Shown: positions 38,230-48,178 of the stretch, in pieces
How the letters are laid out: the number at the start of each line of letters is the position of its first letter
How positions within the stretch are numbered: position 1 is the first letter of the stretch
DNA from: Enterobacteriaceae bacterium LSJC7
GTDB lineage: Bacteria; Pseudomonadota; Gammaproteobacteria; Enterobacterales; Enterobacteriaceae
DNA: 64,000 bases
Direction: 5' to 3'
Assembly (NCBI GenBank): GCA_000302695.1
Contig: AMFN01000004.1
Coordinates: 372,001 to 436,000, forward strand
Program-made: the position numbers and the translations under genes
Notes under the pieces: model-generated
Told to the model about the DNA's origin: nothing
Databases searched by the model: none
What the model saw: only the letters and a program-made list of their open reading frames with translations

Positions 38230-39003
38230 CTACTGCTCGTGGCGTTTAAACACCAGTTCATGCGCATTTGAGCCTGCCTCATCAAAGAAATAGCCTTCGC
38301 TGTTAAACGCCGTCAGCTGCTCAGGTTTGGTCAGGCGGTTTTCGATGATGTAGCGGCTCATCAGGCCGCGCGCTTTCTTGGCATAAAAGCTGATGACCTT
38401 AAACTTGCCGTTTTTCTCATCAAGAAACACCGGTTTGATGATACTGGCTTTCAGCTTTGCCGGTTTTACCGATTTAAAATACTCGTCCGAGGCGAGGTTA
38501 ATGACGATATCGTCCCCCTGCTCAGCAAGCGCTTCGTTAAGCTTTTTGGTAATGGTTTCGCCCCAGAAACTATAGAGATCGTGGCCCTTTTTGTTCTCAA
38601 GTTTGATGCCCATTTCCAGTCGATAGGGCTGCATCAGATCCAGTGGGCGCAGCACACCGTACAGGCCAGAGAGCATGCGCAGATGGCGCTGGGCAAAGTC
38701 AAAATCTTCTTCGCTGAAGGTTTCGGCCTGTAGGCCTGTGTAGACATCGCCTTTAAAGGCGAGAATGGCCTGGCGCGCGTTTTGCGCGGTAAATTCCGGG
38801 CTCCAGTCGTGAAAGCGCATAGCGTTAAGCGATGCCAGCTTATCGCTGATGCTCATCAGTGAGGCTATCTGCGCAGCAGACAGTTTGCGCGCTTCGCTAA
38901 TCAGCTGCCGGGAATAGCTCAGCAGTTCAGGCTGAGTGTGACGATCGGTTGCCAGAGGGCTTTGGTAGTCCAGCGTTTTGGCCGGAGAAATTAGAATCAG
39001 CAT
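38230..39003 (-). CDS. yaaA: Peroxide stress protein YaaA (DUF328)
   Basis: YaaA lowers intracellular free iron during hydrogen peroxide stress in E. coli and has a DNA-binding fold. The 257 residues (258 in E. coli) begin [18 protein letters not shown] and contain [26 protein letters not shown] and [14 protein letters not shown], all typical of DUF328. It follows the yaaJ-like gene on the same strand with 62 bases between. E. coli regulation is by OxyR; no OxyR site can be called by eye. Confidence 0.95.
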   Translation of the reverse strand: MLILISPAKTLDYQSPLATDRHTQPELLSYSRQLISEARKLSAAQIASLMSISDKLASLNAMRFHDWSPEFTAQNARQAILAFKGDVYTGLQAETFSEEDFDFAQRHLRMLSGLYGVLRPLDLMQPYRLEMGIKLENKKGHDLYSFWGETITKKLNEALAEQGDDIVINLASDEYFKSVKPAKLKASIIKPVFLDEKNGKFKVISFYAKKARGLMSRYIIENRLTKPEQLTAFNSEGYFFDEAGSNAHELVFKRHEQ

Positions 39004-39065
39004 CGCTTTTCCTTCCCAGTAAGATGGCGATACTGTACCAAACTTTTAGCCGCTCTGGCTTGCTG

Positions 39066-40532
39066 TCACAGCCGATGGCTGTGATTGTGTTCCTGATAGC
39101 TGCCGGGTATGTGGTTATCCCAGACGCCGGGTTCAAGTGACAGGTTGAGTTCAGGATAGTGAGCAGGATCAAACACCGGGTCCAGACCCAGCTTACGCTG
39201 GCGCAGCCAGTCGCTGACGATAACTTTCACCACAGGCGCGAGCATCAGAATGGCGAGCAGATTGATAATAGCCATTAATGCCATCGCGATTTTTGCCAGC
39301 TGCCACACCGACGGCATACTCACAAAACAGCCGAGCACCACCATGGTCGCGACTCCGGCACGAAAGAGAATGCTTTGGTAAGGGCTGATGCGGGTCAGAA
39401 ACCCGAGGTTGTTTTCTGCATAGACCACGTTTGCCGCAATGGAGATAAAGGCAAAACAGCAAAACACCAGGGTAATGAAATTGCCACCCCAGGAGCCCAG
39501 CAGCACAGTCATGGCGTTGTACATCATCAGATGGCCATCAACCGGCAAGCTGGTGTTATCCATAACACCCGACAGCAGCAGCAATGTCCCAGAGAGGGAG
39601 CCAATCACCAGCGTGTCGATGAAAACCCCCATAATCTGCACCAGGCCCTGCGAGGCGGGATGTTGCAGAGCGCCCACCGTGGCACCTGCAACGTTAGGAG
39701 TGGAGCCCAGTCCGGCTTCACTGGAAAACATGCCGCGTTGAAAGCCGTTATTCAGCGCCTGGCCCAGTGTGTAGCCCATTGCGCCTGCCGCAGCAGAATG
39801 CCAGCCAAAGGCACCACTCAAAATGGTCCAGAGAATGTCCGGCAGGCGGTCAATATGCCAGATAAGAACGCCAAGAGCTGGGATTATCCACGCCAGCGCA
39901 AACAGCGGCACCAGCCACTGGGTAACGCGAGCAATCCCCTGAATACCGCGACGAACCATTAAGACCACCAGCACTACCAGCGGCACGGCGCTGGCTTCTG
40001 GCGGCAGGTTGAAGGTGTAACTCGCGACCCGGCTAATTGCGTTAGCCTGAAGTGCGTTAAAAAGAAAACCAAAGGTGAGCACCAGCAAGACGGCAAACAG
40101 CCGGGCAATCCAGTACATGCCCAGCGCGTGCTCCATATACCAGGCTGGGCCGCCGCGCAGCTGGCCTTTGCTATCCCGCCGCCGGTAAAGTTGGGCCAGC
40201 GTACATTCAGCAAACGTGATGGCCATACCGAGCAGACTGGCTACCCACATCCAGAAAATGGCGCCCGGGCCACCTGCAATCAGGGCCAGTGCCGCAGCAA
40301 CAAGGTTCCCACTTCCGGCGCGAGCGGCAAAGGCAATGGTGAGTGCCTGAAAAGGCGTGATGCTACCGCCAGGGGCGGCGTTGTTGTTTTTCAGGGCGGC
40401 AGAGAAAGCGCTGACATAGCGCAGAGGAAGGCGGCGAATCAGCCAGAGAAACCAGAGGCCTGCTCCTGCGAGCAGATAAATCATGACGGAGCCCCAGAGC
40501 AGGTCATTGATAAAAATTAAAAAATAGCGCAT
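39066..40532 (-). CDS. yaaJ: Alanine/glycine:cation symporter (AGCS family, YaaJ-like)
   Basis: This is an inner-membrane amino acid symporter with about ten or eleven hydrophobic segments. Family motifs are LTIAFAARAGSGNLVAAALAL, GGPGAIFWMWVAS, GFQRGMFSSEAGLGSTPN and YAENNLGFL. The 488-residue protein sits where E. coli has yaaJ and shares its C-terminal LRQRKLGLDPVFDP, but many hydrophobic stretches differ strongly. It may be a diverged orthologue or a replacing paralogue. ATG 40532 gives the family N-terminus; 40 further residues upstream are rejected. Confidence 0.85.
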   Translation of the reverse strand: MRYFLIFINDLLWGSVMIYLLAGAGLWFLWLIRRLPLRYVSAFSAALKNNNAAPGGSITPFQALTIAFAARAGSGNLVAAALALIAGGPGAIFWMWVASLLGMAITFAECTLAQLYRRRDSKGQLRGGPAWYMEHALGMYWIARLFAVLLVLTFGFLFNALQANAISRVASYTFNLPPEASAVPLVVLVVLMVRRGIQGIARVTQWLVPLFALAWIIPALGVLIWHIDRLPDILWTILSGAFGWHSAAAGAMGYTLGQALNNGFQRGMFSSEAGLGSTPNVAGATVGALQHPASQGLVQIMGVFIDTLVIGSLSGTLLLLSGVMDNTSLPVDGHLMMYNAMTVLLGSWGGNFITLVFCCFAFISIAANVVYAENNLGFLTRISPYQSILFRAGVATMVVLGCFVSMPSVWQLAKIAMALMAIINLLAILMLAPVVKVIVSDWLRQRKLGLDPVFDPAHYPELNLSLEPGVWDNHIPGSYQEHNHSHRL

Positions 40533-40725
40533 TGATGTTCTTTTGACTCTCCTGCTCAGTCCCTGATACGGCCTGGAAACCGGATTACCCCTGATTTTTA
40601 TTGGGGGAAGTTTACCACAGCGTACACGTTGTGATGACTTCGGTTGCGCCAAAAGTGTCGCGTGATATTATCGGGTAAGACCGGTTACATCTCCCTAACA
40701 TAGCGTTTCTAAGAGAAATAGTATC

Positions 40726-41679
40726 ATGACGGATAAATTGACCTCCCTGCGTCAGTTCACCACCGTGGTGGCCGACACCGGAGACATCGCGGCAATGAAG
40801 CTGTACCAGCCGCAGGATGCCACGACCAACCCTTCCCTGATTCTCAACGCAGCACAGATTCCTGAATACCGTAAACTGATTGACGATGCCGTCGCCTGGG
40901 CAAAAAGCCAGAGCAGCGACCGTGCGCAGCAGGTTGTGGATGCGACCGACAAACTGGCCGTTAACATTGGTCTTGAGATCCTCAAACTGATCCCAGGGCG
41001 TATTTCGACCGAAGTGGATGCGCGCCTGTCTTACGACACTGAAGGCAGCATCGCCAAGGCGAAACGCCTGATTAAGCTCTATAACGATGCAGGTATCAGC
41101 AACGAGCGCATTCTGATTAAGCTGGCGTCAACCTGGCAGGGCATCCGCGCTGCTGAACAGCTGGAAAAAGAAGGCATCAACTGTAACCTGACGTTGCTGT
41201 TCTCCTTTGCGCAGGCGCGTGCCTGTGCGGAAGCGGGCGTTTACCTGATCTCCCCGTTCGTGGGCCGTATTCTGGACTGGTACAAAGCCAATACCGATAA
41301 AAAAGAGTACGCCGCAGAGGAAGATCCGGGCGTGGTTTCTGTGAGCGAAATTTACGCTTATTACAAAGAGCACGGTTATGAAACCGTGGTGATGGGCGCA
41401 AGCTTCCGTAATGTGGGTGAAATCCTGGCGCTGGCGGGCTGTGACCGTCTGACCATTGCGCCGGCTCTGCTCAAAGAACTGGCTGAAGCAGACGGCGGCG
41501 TTGAGCGTAAGCTCGCGTTTAGCGGTGAAGTGAAAGCCCGTCCGGCGCGTCTGAGCGAATCGGCGTTCCTGTGGCAGCATAACCAGGATCCGATGGCGGT
41601 TGATAAACTGGCCGAAGGGATCCGCAAGTTTGCCATTGACCAGGAAAAACTGGAAAAAATGGTCAGCGAACTGCTGTAA
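40726..41679 (+). CDS. talB: Transaldolase B
   Basis: TalB transfers a dihydroxyacetone unit between sedoheptulose 7-phosphate and glyceraldehyde 3-phosphate in the pentose phosphate pathway. The 317 residues equal E. coli. The Schiff-base lysine is K132 ([11 protein letters not shown]), and Asp17 and Glu96 are conserved in VVADTGD and STEVDAR. It is divergent from the yaaJ-like gene by 193 bases. Confidence 0.98.
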   Translation: MTDKLTSLRQFTTVVADTGDIAAMKLYQPQDATTNPSLILNAAQIPEYRKLIDDAVAWAKSQSSDRAQQVVDATDKLAVNIGLEILKLIPGRISTEVDARLSYDTEGSIAKAKRLIKLYNDAGISNERILIKLASTWQGIRAAEQLEKEGINCNLTLLFSFAQARACAEAGVYLISPFVGRILDWYKANTDKKEYAAEEDPGVVSVSEIYAYYKEHGYETVVMGASFRNVGEILALAGCDRLTIAPALLKELAEADGGVERKLAFSGEVKARPARLSESAFLWQHNQDPMAVDKLAEGIRKFAIDQEKLEKMVSELL

Positions 41680-41686
41680 TCGCCCT

Positions 41687-41716
41687 GTGGCCGGGTTCTC
41701 CGGCCACGCTTTTCTT
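41687..41716 (+). terminator. Terminator of talB
   Basis: GTGGCCGG, a GTTCT loop, CCGGCCAC, then GCTTTTCTT. It lies 8 bases after the talB stop. Confidence 0.8.
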
Positions 41717-41786
41717 CGTGTTTTTGTCTGTAGTGCCTTCCTGCGTGTATTATTCCGTGTAAGAACCTGATGATTGCGGAATAGCT

Positions 41787-42374
41787 ATGAACACCTTTCG
41801 TATTGGACTCGTTTCCATCTCCGACCGCGCCTCCAGCGGCATTTATGAAGATAAAGGCATCCCGGCGTTAGAAAGCTGGCTGGCAAAAGCGCTGGCAACG
41901 CCATTTACCCTTGAAAAACGCCTCATCCCCGATGAGCAGCCGATTATTGAGCAGACACTGTGCGAACTGGTGGATGAAATGGGCTGCCATCTGGTGTTGA
42001 CCACCGGCGGCACCGGGCCGGCACGGCGCGACGTAACGCCCGATGCCACGTTGGCGATTGCCGACCGCGAAATGCCGGGTTTTGGCGAGCAGATGCGCCA
42101 GGTGAGCCTGCGTTTTGTGCCAACGGCCATTCTTTCTCGCCAGGTGGGGGTGATTCGCAAGCAGGCACTGATCCTCAACCTGCCCGGCCAGCCGAAGGCG
42201 ATTGAAGAAACGCTGACTGGCGTAAAGGACGACGCCGGGAATGTGCTGGTGCACGGTATTTTTGCCAGCGTACCGTATTGCGTACAGTTGCTGGAAGGGC
42301 CGTATGTAGAGACTCATCCTGAGGTTGTAGCGGCTTTTCGCCCTAAAAGCGCACGTCGCGAAACAATATCCTGA
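41787..42374 (+). CDS. mog: Molybdopterin adenylyltransferase Mog
   Basis: Mog adenylylates molybdopterin before molybdenum insertion by MoeA. The 195 residues equal E. coli. The MoaB/Mog-fold motif TTGGTGPARRDVTPDAT (about 72-88) and LNLPGQPKAIEETL are present. It stands alone between talB and an MFS transporter. The ribosome site is weak (GCGGAATAGCT). Confidence 0.96.
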   Translation: MNTFRIGLVSISDRASSGIYEDKGIPALESWLAKALATPFTLEKRLIPDEQPIIEQTLCELVDEMGCHLVLTTGGTGPARRDVTPDATLAIADREMPGFGEQMRQVSLRFVPTAILSRQVGVIRKQALILNLPGQPKAIEETLTGVKDDAGNVLVHGIFASVPYCVQLLEGPYVETHPEVVAAFRPKSARRETIS

Positions 42375-42422
42375 AGATAATCATTTCATGCCATAAACTT
42401 TCATGCCTGTGGTCGCTGTAAC

Positions 42423-42467
42423 GCTTTCCGTTTTATAGTCATCTTTGCTTTACATGAAACGGAAAGC
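42423..42467. repeat. 11-bp inverted repeat in the mog-MFS gap
   Basis: GCTTTCCGTTT and AAACGGAAAGC are perfect reverse complements separated by 23 bases, 84 bases before the MFS start codon. The long AT-rich loop and lack of a T run argue against a terminator. It could be a two-site operator for a regulator of the transporter or an mRNA stem. Confidence 0.5.
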
Positions 42468-42550
42468 AACCAGTACACCATAAATGCGCTGATGGCTCAG
42501 GACCGGGACGGTCACTCCTTAGCAGCAACCAATAAAAGGCCCGGAAGCTT

Positions 42551-43858
42551 ATGACACAACACACACGACCTCTTAACCGCCAGGATTACAAAACGCTGAC
42601 GCTGGCCGCCCTCGGTGGCGCGCTGGAATTTTACGACTTTATTATCTTTGTCTTTTTTGCCGCCGCTGTCGGCGCACTGTTCTTTCCGGCAGATATCCCT
42701 GAGTGGCTGCGCCAGGTGCAGACGTTTGGCATTTTTGCTGCCGGATATCTGGCGCGTCCGCTGGGCGGCATCATCATGGCCCACTTTGGCGACAAAGTCG
42801 GGCGCAAGAAAATGTTTACCCTGAGTATTCTGCTGATGGCGCTGCCGACGCTGGCTATCGGTCTGTTGCCAACCTACGCCACGCTCGGCATTGCTGCTCC
42901 TTTACTGTTGCTGCTGCTGCGTATTATGCAGGGGGCGGCTATCGGCGGCGAAGTGCCAGGCGCCTGGGTATTTGTGGCAGAGCATGTTCCGGCGCGTCGC
43001 ACCGGCATCGCCTGCGGCACGCTGACGGCGGGGCTGACAATTGGCATTTTACTGGGCTCGGTGGTCGCAACGCTGCTCAATACCTGGTTTACGCAACAGG
43101 CCATTCTGGACGGCGGCTGGCGTATACCGTTCCTTCTGGGGGGCGCGTTTGGCCTGCTGGCAATGTACCTGCGCCGCTGGCTACAGGAAACGCCGGTCTT
43201 TATCGAAATGCAAAAGCGTAAACAGCTTGCCGACGAACTGCCGATTAAGGCAGTGGTACAGAACCATAAAACGGGCGTGGTGGTTTCCATGCTACTGACC
43301 TGGCTGCTCTCGGCGGGCATTGTCGTGGTCATACTAATGGCCCCCGTGTGGCTGCAAACGCAGTTTGCTATGGCCCCGGCGCTCACGCTTCAGGCCAACA
43401 GCGTGGCCATTATCATGCTGTGCCTGGGCTGCCTTCTGGCAGGGTTGTCGGCAGACCGCTTTGGCTCTGGCATCACCTTTATTGTCGGTAGCCTGATGCT
43501 GGCGTTGTTCAGCTGGCTTTTCTATCACCACGCGAGCAGCTCAACGGGCGCACTGTTTATGCTTTATGGGCTGGCTGGCCTGAGCGTGGGGGTGGTGGGG
43601 GCGGTGCCGTTTGTGATGGTGCGTGCCTTCCCGGCGGCGGTGCGCTTTAGCGGCATCTCGTTTTCCTACAATGTGTCATACGCGATTTTTGGCGGCATGA
43701 CGCCGATTGTGGTAACGCTGATGATGCGCTTCTCACCGCATGCACCGGCCTGGTACGTGCTGGCGCTGGCGTTAATGGGGCTGGGGTTGGGTGTCTGGCT
43801 GTTGACGGCACGAGAGCAGGAAAAGCAAAGCGCACAGTGTGCGTTGGTGAGCGAGTAA
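42551..43858 (+). CDS. MFS transporter, metabolite:H+ symporter subfamily
   Basis: This 435-residue protein has about 12 membrane segments. The N-terminal GGALEFYDFIIFVFFAAAVG and the loop 2-3 signature GIIMAHFGDKVGRKKMF are typical of the metabolite:H+ symporter subfamily (relatives of KgtP, ProP and ShiA). RIMQGAAIGGEVPGAWVFVAE follows. The substrate cannot be told from sequence; an organic or amino acid is likely. It is not at this locus in E. coli K-12. It converges on satP, sharing a terminator. Confidence 0.85.
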   Translation: MTQHTRPLNRQDYKTLTLAALGGALEFYDFIIFVFFAAAVGALFFPADIPEWLRQVQTFGIFAAGYLARPLGGIIMAHFGDKVGRKKMFTLSILLMALPTLAIGLLPTYATLGIAAPLLLLLLRIMQGAAIGGEVPGAWVFVAEHVPARRTGIACGTLTAGLTIGILLGSVVATLLNTWFTQQAILDGGWRIPFLLGGAFGLLAMYLRRWLQETPVFIEMQKRKQLADELPIKAVVQNHKTGVVVSMLLTWLLSAGIVVVILMAPVWLQTQFAMAPALTLQANSVAIIMLCLGCLLAGLSADRFGSGITFIVGSLMLALFSWLFYHHASSSTGALFMLYGLAGLSVGVVGAVPFVMVRAFPAAVRFSGISFSYNVSYAIFGGMTPIVVTLMMRFSPHAPAWYVLALALMGLGLGVWLLTAREQEKQSAQCALVSE

Positions 43859-43887
43859 GAAAAACGCCCTCATGTGAGGGCGTTTTT
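43859..43887. terminator. Shared terminator between the MFS gene and satP
   Basis: AAAACGCCCTCA faces TGAGGGCGTTTT with flanking A and T runs, so it serves both convergent genes. It begins at the MFS stop codon. Confidence 0.9.
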
Positions 43888-43891
43888 TCAA

Positions 43892-44458
43892 TTAGTGGCG
43901 TTCGCCAATCGGCAGAACGGTGCGCCCGTGCTGCTCGTTGAGGACTTCGCCCATCGCCAGATAAAACGCGCTGGCGCCACAGACAATGCCAACCCAACCG
44001 GCAATGCGCACAATGCTTTCGCTGTCGACCAGGTGGCCAATACACAGCAGGGCGAACAGAACGGTCAGGCTCAGGAACACGAACTGCAACATGCGTGGAC
44101 CGGTGAGGGTGCCAAAGAACATAAACAGAGTGAAGACGCCCCACAGACCGAGGTAAGCACCCATGAAGTGGCCGTCAGCCGCGTCTGCAAGACCCATTTT
44201 CGGCATCAGCAGGATGGCGACCAGCGTCAGCCAGAAGCAGCCGTAGGAGGTAAATGCGGTCACGCCAAAGGTATTATTCTTCTTATATTCCATCAGACCG
44301 GCAAAGATTTGCGCCAGACCGCCGTAGAAAATACCCATCGCCAGGATGGTCACATCCATCGGGAAAAAGCCGGCATTGTGCAAATTCAGCAAAATGGTGG
44401 TCATGCCGAAACCCATCAGGCCGAGCGGAGCTGGATTAGCCAACGAAGTGTTGCCCAT
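43892..44458 (-). CDS. satP: Acetate/succinate:H+ symporter SatP
   Basis: SatP belongs to the GPR1/FUN34/YaaH family of acetate transporters with six membrane helices. The 188 residues equal E. coli. The family signature NPAPLGLMGFG (8-18) is present, as are AQIFAGLMEYKKNNTFG and TAFTSYGCFW. In E. coli yaaW and yaaI separate it from dnaK; here dnaK is the direct divergent neighbour, 298 bases away. Confidence 0.95.
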   Translation of the reverse strand: MGNTSLANPAPLGLMGFGMTTILLNLHNAGFFPMDVTILAMGIFYGGLAQIFAGLMEYKKNNTFGVTAFTSYGCFWLTLVAILLMPKMGLADAADGHFMGAYLGLWGVFTLFMFFGTLTGPRMLQFVFLSLTVLFALLCIGHLVDSESIVRIAGWVGIVCGASAFYLAMGEVLNEQHGRTVLPIGERH

Positions 44459-44608
44459 AATTCCTCATCAATCATTAATAAAAGCAAAAGTAGAAAAAGA
44501 TACCGCCCGAAACCGCTACTCCAGCAGTGGGCGCGGCATGATAAAGGGGTGAGAGGGCGCGTTCAATGATCTGAAAGGGCCAGAAATGAAAAAAATTTGA
44601 CTTGCCCC

Positions 44609-44636
44609 CTTGATGACCAGGCGGCTGGCCCCATTT
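44609..44636 (+). promoter_or_regulatory. Sigma-32 promoter P1 of dnaK
   Basis: CTTGAT (44609-44614), a 14-base spacer and CCCCATTT (44629-44636) fit the heat-shock consensus CTTGAA-N(13-15)-CCCCATNT. It lies about 120 bases before dnaK, in the same place as E. coli dnaK P1. Confidence 0.85.
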
Positions 44637-44683
44637 AGTAATCAACCGAATGTTGTTGGACCTGAAAAAACCGCAGCCGGGCA

Positions 44684-44709
44684 GTTGAAATAGACACTTT
44701 CGCCCTTAT
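44684..44709 (+). promoter_or_regulatory. Sigma-32 promoter P2 of dnaK
   Basis: GTTGAA (44684-44689) and, about 13 bases on, CCCTTATT within CGCCCTTATTA. This parallels E. coli dnaK P2. The match is weaker than that of P1. Confidence 0.7.
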
Positions 44710-44756
44710 TACAGGTTCACAACCATGATGACGAATTTTTAGTGGAGACGTTTTAG

Positions 44757-46670
44757 ATGGGTAAAATTATTGGTATCGACCTGGGGACCACCAACTCTTG
44801 TGTAGCAATTATGGATGGCACTCAGGCACGCGTGCTCGAGAACGCAGAAGGCGACCGCACCACGCCTTCAATTATTGCTTACACGCAGGACGGTGAGACT
44901 CTGGTGGGCCAGCCGGCTAAACGTCAGGCAGTAACCAACCCGCAGAACACCCTGTTTGCAATCAAACGCCTGATTGGCCGTCGCTTCCAGGACGAAGAAG
45001 TACAGCGTGACGAATCCATCATGCCGTACAAAATCATTGCTGCCGATAACGGCGACGCATGGCTGGACGTAAAAGGCCAGAAAATGGCGCCGCCGCAGAT
45101 TTCTGCCGAAGTCCTGAAAAAAATGAAGAAAACCGCCGAGGATTACCTGGGCGAGCCGGTGACTGAAGCGGTCATTACTGTTCCGGCCTACTTCAACGAC
45201 GCACAGCGCCAGGCGACCAAAGACGCCGGCCGTATCGCGGGTCTGGAAGTAAAACGTATCATTAACGAACCGACTGCCGCAGCGCTGGCTTACGGTCTGG
45301 ATAAAGAAACCGGCAACCGCACTATTGCCGTTTACGACCTCGGTGGCGGTACGTTTGATATCTCCATCATCGAAATCGATGAAGTGGACGGTGAGAAAAC
45401 CTTCGAAGTGCTGGCGACCAACGGTGACACCCACCTGGGCGGCGAAGACTTCGATAACCGTTTGATCAACTACCTGGTGGATGAGTTCAAGAAAGATCAG
45501 GGTATCGATCTGCGTAACGATCCGCTGGCGATGCAGCGCCTGAAAGAAGCGGCTGAAAAAGCGAAAATTGAACTGTCTTCTGCGCAGCAGACCGACGTGA
45601 ACCTGCCGTATGTCACCGCAGACGCGACCGGTCCGAAGCACATGAACATCAAAGTGACCCGTGCGAAACTGGAAAGCCTGGTTGAAGACCTGGTGAACCG
45701 TTCTATCGACCCGCTGAAAGTGGCGTTGCAGGACGCTGGCCTGTCGGTTTCTGACATCAACGACGTTATCCTCGTTGGTGGCCAGACACGTATGCCGATG
45801 GTGCAGAAGAAAGTTGCTGAGTTCTTCGGTAAAGAGCCGCGCAAAGACGTGAACCCGGACGAAGCTGTTGCAGTCGGTGCCGCAGTTCAGGGCGGCGTAC
45901 TGGCCGGTGATGTGAAAGACGTGCTGCTGCTGGACGTGAGCCCGCTGTCTCTGGGTATCGAAACCATGGGTGGCGTGATGACCTCGCTCATCACTAAAAA
46001 CACCACTATCCCGACCAAGCACAGCCAGGTGTTCTCTACCGCAGAAGACAACCAGTCTGCGGTAACCATCCACGTGCTGCAGGGTGAGCGCAAACGTGCG
46101 TCCGACAACAAATCTCTGGGCCAGTTTAACCTGGACGGGATTAGCCCGGCACCGCGCGGTATGCCGCAGATTGAAGTCACCTTTGACATCGATGCCGACG
46201 GTATTCTGCACGTGTCTGCGAAAGACAAAAACAGCGGTAAAGAGCAGAAAATCACCATTAAAGCGTCTTCCGGCCTGAACGAAGATGAAATCCAGAAAAT
46301 GGTGAACGAAGCTGAAGCCAATGCCGAAGCCGACCGTAAGTTTGAAGAGCTGGTGCAGACCCGCAACCAGGCTGACCATCTGGTGCACAGCACCCGTAAG
46401 CAGGTGGAAGAAGCCGGTGAGCAGCTGCCAGCAGACGACAAAACGGCTATCGAGTCTGCACTGAGCGCGCTGGAATCTTCACTGAAAGGCGAAGATAAAG
46501 CCGATATCGAAGCCAAAATGCAGGCGCTGGCTCAGGTTTCCACCAAACTGATGGAAATTGCTCAGCAGCAGCAGGCTCAGCAGGCTGGTGGCGCTGATGC
46601 TTCTGCGAACAATGCGAAAGACGACGATGTTGTTGACGCAGAGTTTGAAGAAGTAAAAGACAAAAAATAA
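44757..46670 (+). CDS. dnaK: Chaperone DnaK (Hsp70)
   Basis: DnaK binds exposed hydrophobic peptides in an ATP cycle with DnaJ and GrpE and also restrains sigma-32. The 637 residues (638 in E. coli) begin [17 protein letters not shown]. They hold the ATPase phosphate motifs ([24 protein letters not shown]), the linker [12 protein letters not shown], and the substrate domain. The C-terminal tail ends in the conserved [13 protein letters not shown]. Two sigma-32 promoters lie upstream. Confidence 0.99.
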   Translation: MGKIIGIDLGTTNSCVAIMDGTQARVLENAEGDRTTPSIIAYTQDGETLVGQPAKRQAVTNPQNTLFAIKRLIGRRFQDEEVQRDESIMPYKIIAADNGDAWLDVKGQKMAPPQISAEVLKKMKKTAEDYLGEPVTEAVITVPAYFNDAQRQATKDAGRIAGLEVKRIINEPTAAALAYGLDKETGNRTIAVYDLGGGTFDISIIEIDEVDGEKTFEVLATNGDTHLGGEDFDNRLINYLVDEFKKDQGIDLRNDPLAMQRLKEAAEKAKIELSSAQQTDVNLPYVTADATGPKHMNIKVTRAKLESLVEDLVNRSIDPLKVALQDAGLSVSDINDVILVGGQTRMPMVQKKVAEFFGKEPRKDVNPDEAVAVGAAVQGGVLAGDVKDVLLLDVSPLSLGIETMGGVMTSLITKNTTIPTKHSQVFSTAEDNQSAVTIHVLQGERKRASDNKSLGQFNLDGISPAPRGMPQIEVTFDIDADGILHVSAKDKNSGKEQKITIKASSGLNEDEIQKMVNEAEANAEADRKFEELVQTRNQADHLVHSTRKQVEEAGEQLPADDKTAIESALSALESSLKGEDKADIEAKMQALAQVSTKLMEIAQQQQAQQAGGADASANNAKDDDVVDAEFEEVKDKK

Positions 46671-46696
46671 TCGCCCTGATGCAGGGTAGATAAACC

Positions 46697-46732
46697 AGCA
46701 CGGGCGTCGGGGTTATCCTCTACGCCCGTGCT
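46697..46732 (+). ncRNA. dnaK-dnaJ intergenic hairpin (position of E. coli tpke11)
   Basis: AGCACGGGCGT and ACGCCCGTGCT form a perfect 11-base-pair stem with a 14-base loop in the 87-base gap. E. coli has a similar hairpin here and, as I recall, a small RNA called tpke11. No T run follows immediately (CGCTTGTT), so read-through into dnaJ is expected. Whether a discrete RNA is made here is not shown by sequence. Confidence 0.5.
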
Positions 46733-46757
46733 CGCTTGTTAGGGCAGACTTAAAACG

Positions 46758-47900
46758 ATGGCGAAGAAAGATTATTACGAGATTTTAGGCGTTGATAAGA
46801 GCGCAGAAGAGCGCGAAATCAAAAAGGCCTATAAGCGTCTGGCCATGAAATACCACCCGGACCGTAACCAGGGTGATAAAGACGCGGAAAGCAAATTTAA
46901 AGAAATCAAAGAAGCCTATGAAATCCTGACCGATGCGCAAAAGCGTGCGGCCTACGACCAGTATGGCCACGCAGCCTTTGAACAGGGCGGCGGTGGCGGC
47001 TACGGCGGCGGTGGTTTTGGCGGCGGCGGCGCTGACTTCAGCGATATCTTTGGCGACGTGTTTGGCGATATTTTCGGCGGTGGCCGTGGTCGTCAGCGTG
47101 CGGCGCGTGGCGCTGATTTACGCTACAACATGGAGCTGTCGCTCGAAGAAGCCGTGCGCGGTGTCAGTAAAGAAATCCGTATCCCGACGCTTGAAGAGTG
47201 CGACGTGTGCCACGGCAGCGGCGCAAAAGCGGGCTCCCAGCCGCAGACCTGTTCGACCTGTCACGGCTCCGGCCAGGTGCAGATGCGCCAGGGTTTCTTC
47301 ACCGTGCAGCAGACCTGTCCGCACTGCCAGGGACGCGGTACGCTGATTAAAGACCCGTGCAACAAATGCCACGGCCACGGTCGCGTAGAGAAGACCAAAA
47401 CCCTGTCGGTGAAAATCCCGGCCGGTGTGGATACCGGTGACCGCATTCGTCTTGCGGGTGAAGGTGAAGCCGGAGAGCACGGCGCACCGTCAGGCGATCT
47501 GTACGTTCAGGTGCAGGTAAAAGCGCACCCGATCTTCGAGCGTGAAGGCAATAACCTCTACTGCGAAGTGCCGATTAACTTTGCTATGGCGGCGCTGGGC
47601 GGTGAAATTGAAGTGCCGACGCTGGACGGTCGCGTGAAGCTGAAAGTTCCGGGCGAAACCCAGACCGGCAAACTGTTCCGCATGCGTGGCAAAGGCGTGA
47701 AGTCGGTGCGCGGCGGTGCTCAGGGCGATCTGCTGTGCCGCGTAGTGGTTGAAACGCCGGTGGGTCTTAACGACAAGCAGAAACAGTTGCTCAAGGACCT
47801 CCAGGAAAGCTTTGGCGGGCCAACGGGCGAGAAAAACAGCCCGCGCTCCAAAAGCTTTTTCGACGGTGTGAAGAAGTTCTTTGACGATCTGACTCGCTAA
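46758..47900 (+). CDS. dnaJ: Chaperone DnaJ (Hsp40)
   Basis: DnaJ delivers substrates to DnaK and stimulates its ATPase. The 380 residues (376 in E. coli) show the J domain with HPD (YHPDRNQ, about 33-35) and a glycine/phenylalanine-rich stretch (about 75-105). Four CxxCxGxG zinc repeats follow ([32 protein letters not shown]), then the C-terminal substrate domains. The glycine-rich region is slightly longer than E. coli, accounting for the extra length. Confidence 0.98.
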   Translation: MAKKDYYEILGVDKSAEEREIKKAYKRLAMKYHPDRNQGDKDAESKFKEIKEAYEILTDAQKRAAYDQYGHAAFEQGGGGGYGGGGFGGGGADFSDIFGDVFGDIFGGGRGRQRAARGADLRYNMELSLEEAVRGVSKEIRIPTLEECDVCHGSGAKAGSQPQTCSTCHGSGQVQMRQGFFTVQQTCPHCQGRGTLIKDPCNKCHGHGRVEKTKTLSVKIPAGVDTGDRIRLAGEGEAGEHGAPSGDLYVQVQVKAHPIFEREGNNLYCEVPINFAMAALGGEIEVPTLDGRVKLKVPGETQTGKLFRMRGKGVKSVRGGAQGDLLCRVVVETPVGLNDKQKQLLKDLQESFGGPTGEKNSPRSKSFFDGVKKFFDDLTR

Positions 47901-47917
47901 CGTCAGTCTGGTTTGGT

Positions 47918-47957
47918 AAAAAACCTTAAGGCGAGCCTGCTCCCTTAAGGTTTTTTT
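47918..47957 (+). terminator. Terminator of dnaKJ
   Basis: AAAAAACCTTAAGG pairs with CCTTAAGGTTTTTTT around an 11-base loop, 18 bases after the dnaJ stop. The remaining gap to nhaA (47958-48178) is AT-rich and holds no feature I can name beyond the expected nhaA promoter. Confidence 0.85.
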
Positions 47958-48178
47958 ATGTCCTGATATGTCACGATTTGCCCTCCTGCCGAATGCACGT
48001 TTTTTATTAATGCTTTCAATATCAAAACATTAAGTGCTATTCATTATATTTCATAAGGTTATATTTTTTATCTTTCGTAAATAACGAGTATTTCGCCAGT
48101 TATAAACTTATTTTACCGATGTTTCAGTCTGGCCTATGATCGTATCACTTCGGTTTTGCATTACGAGAAAGTCTAATA

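Noticed and set aside
37925-38293. Cysteine-containing frame between thrC and yaaA
   Set aside because: Starts inside the thr terminator, crosses the yaaA terminator and overlaps the yaaA 3' end. No similarity to yaaX or any family I know.
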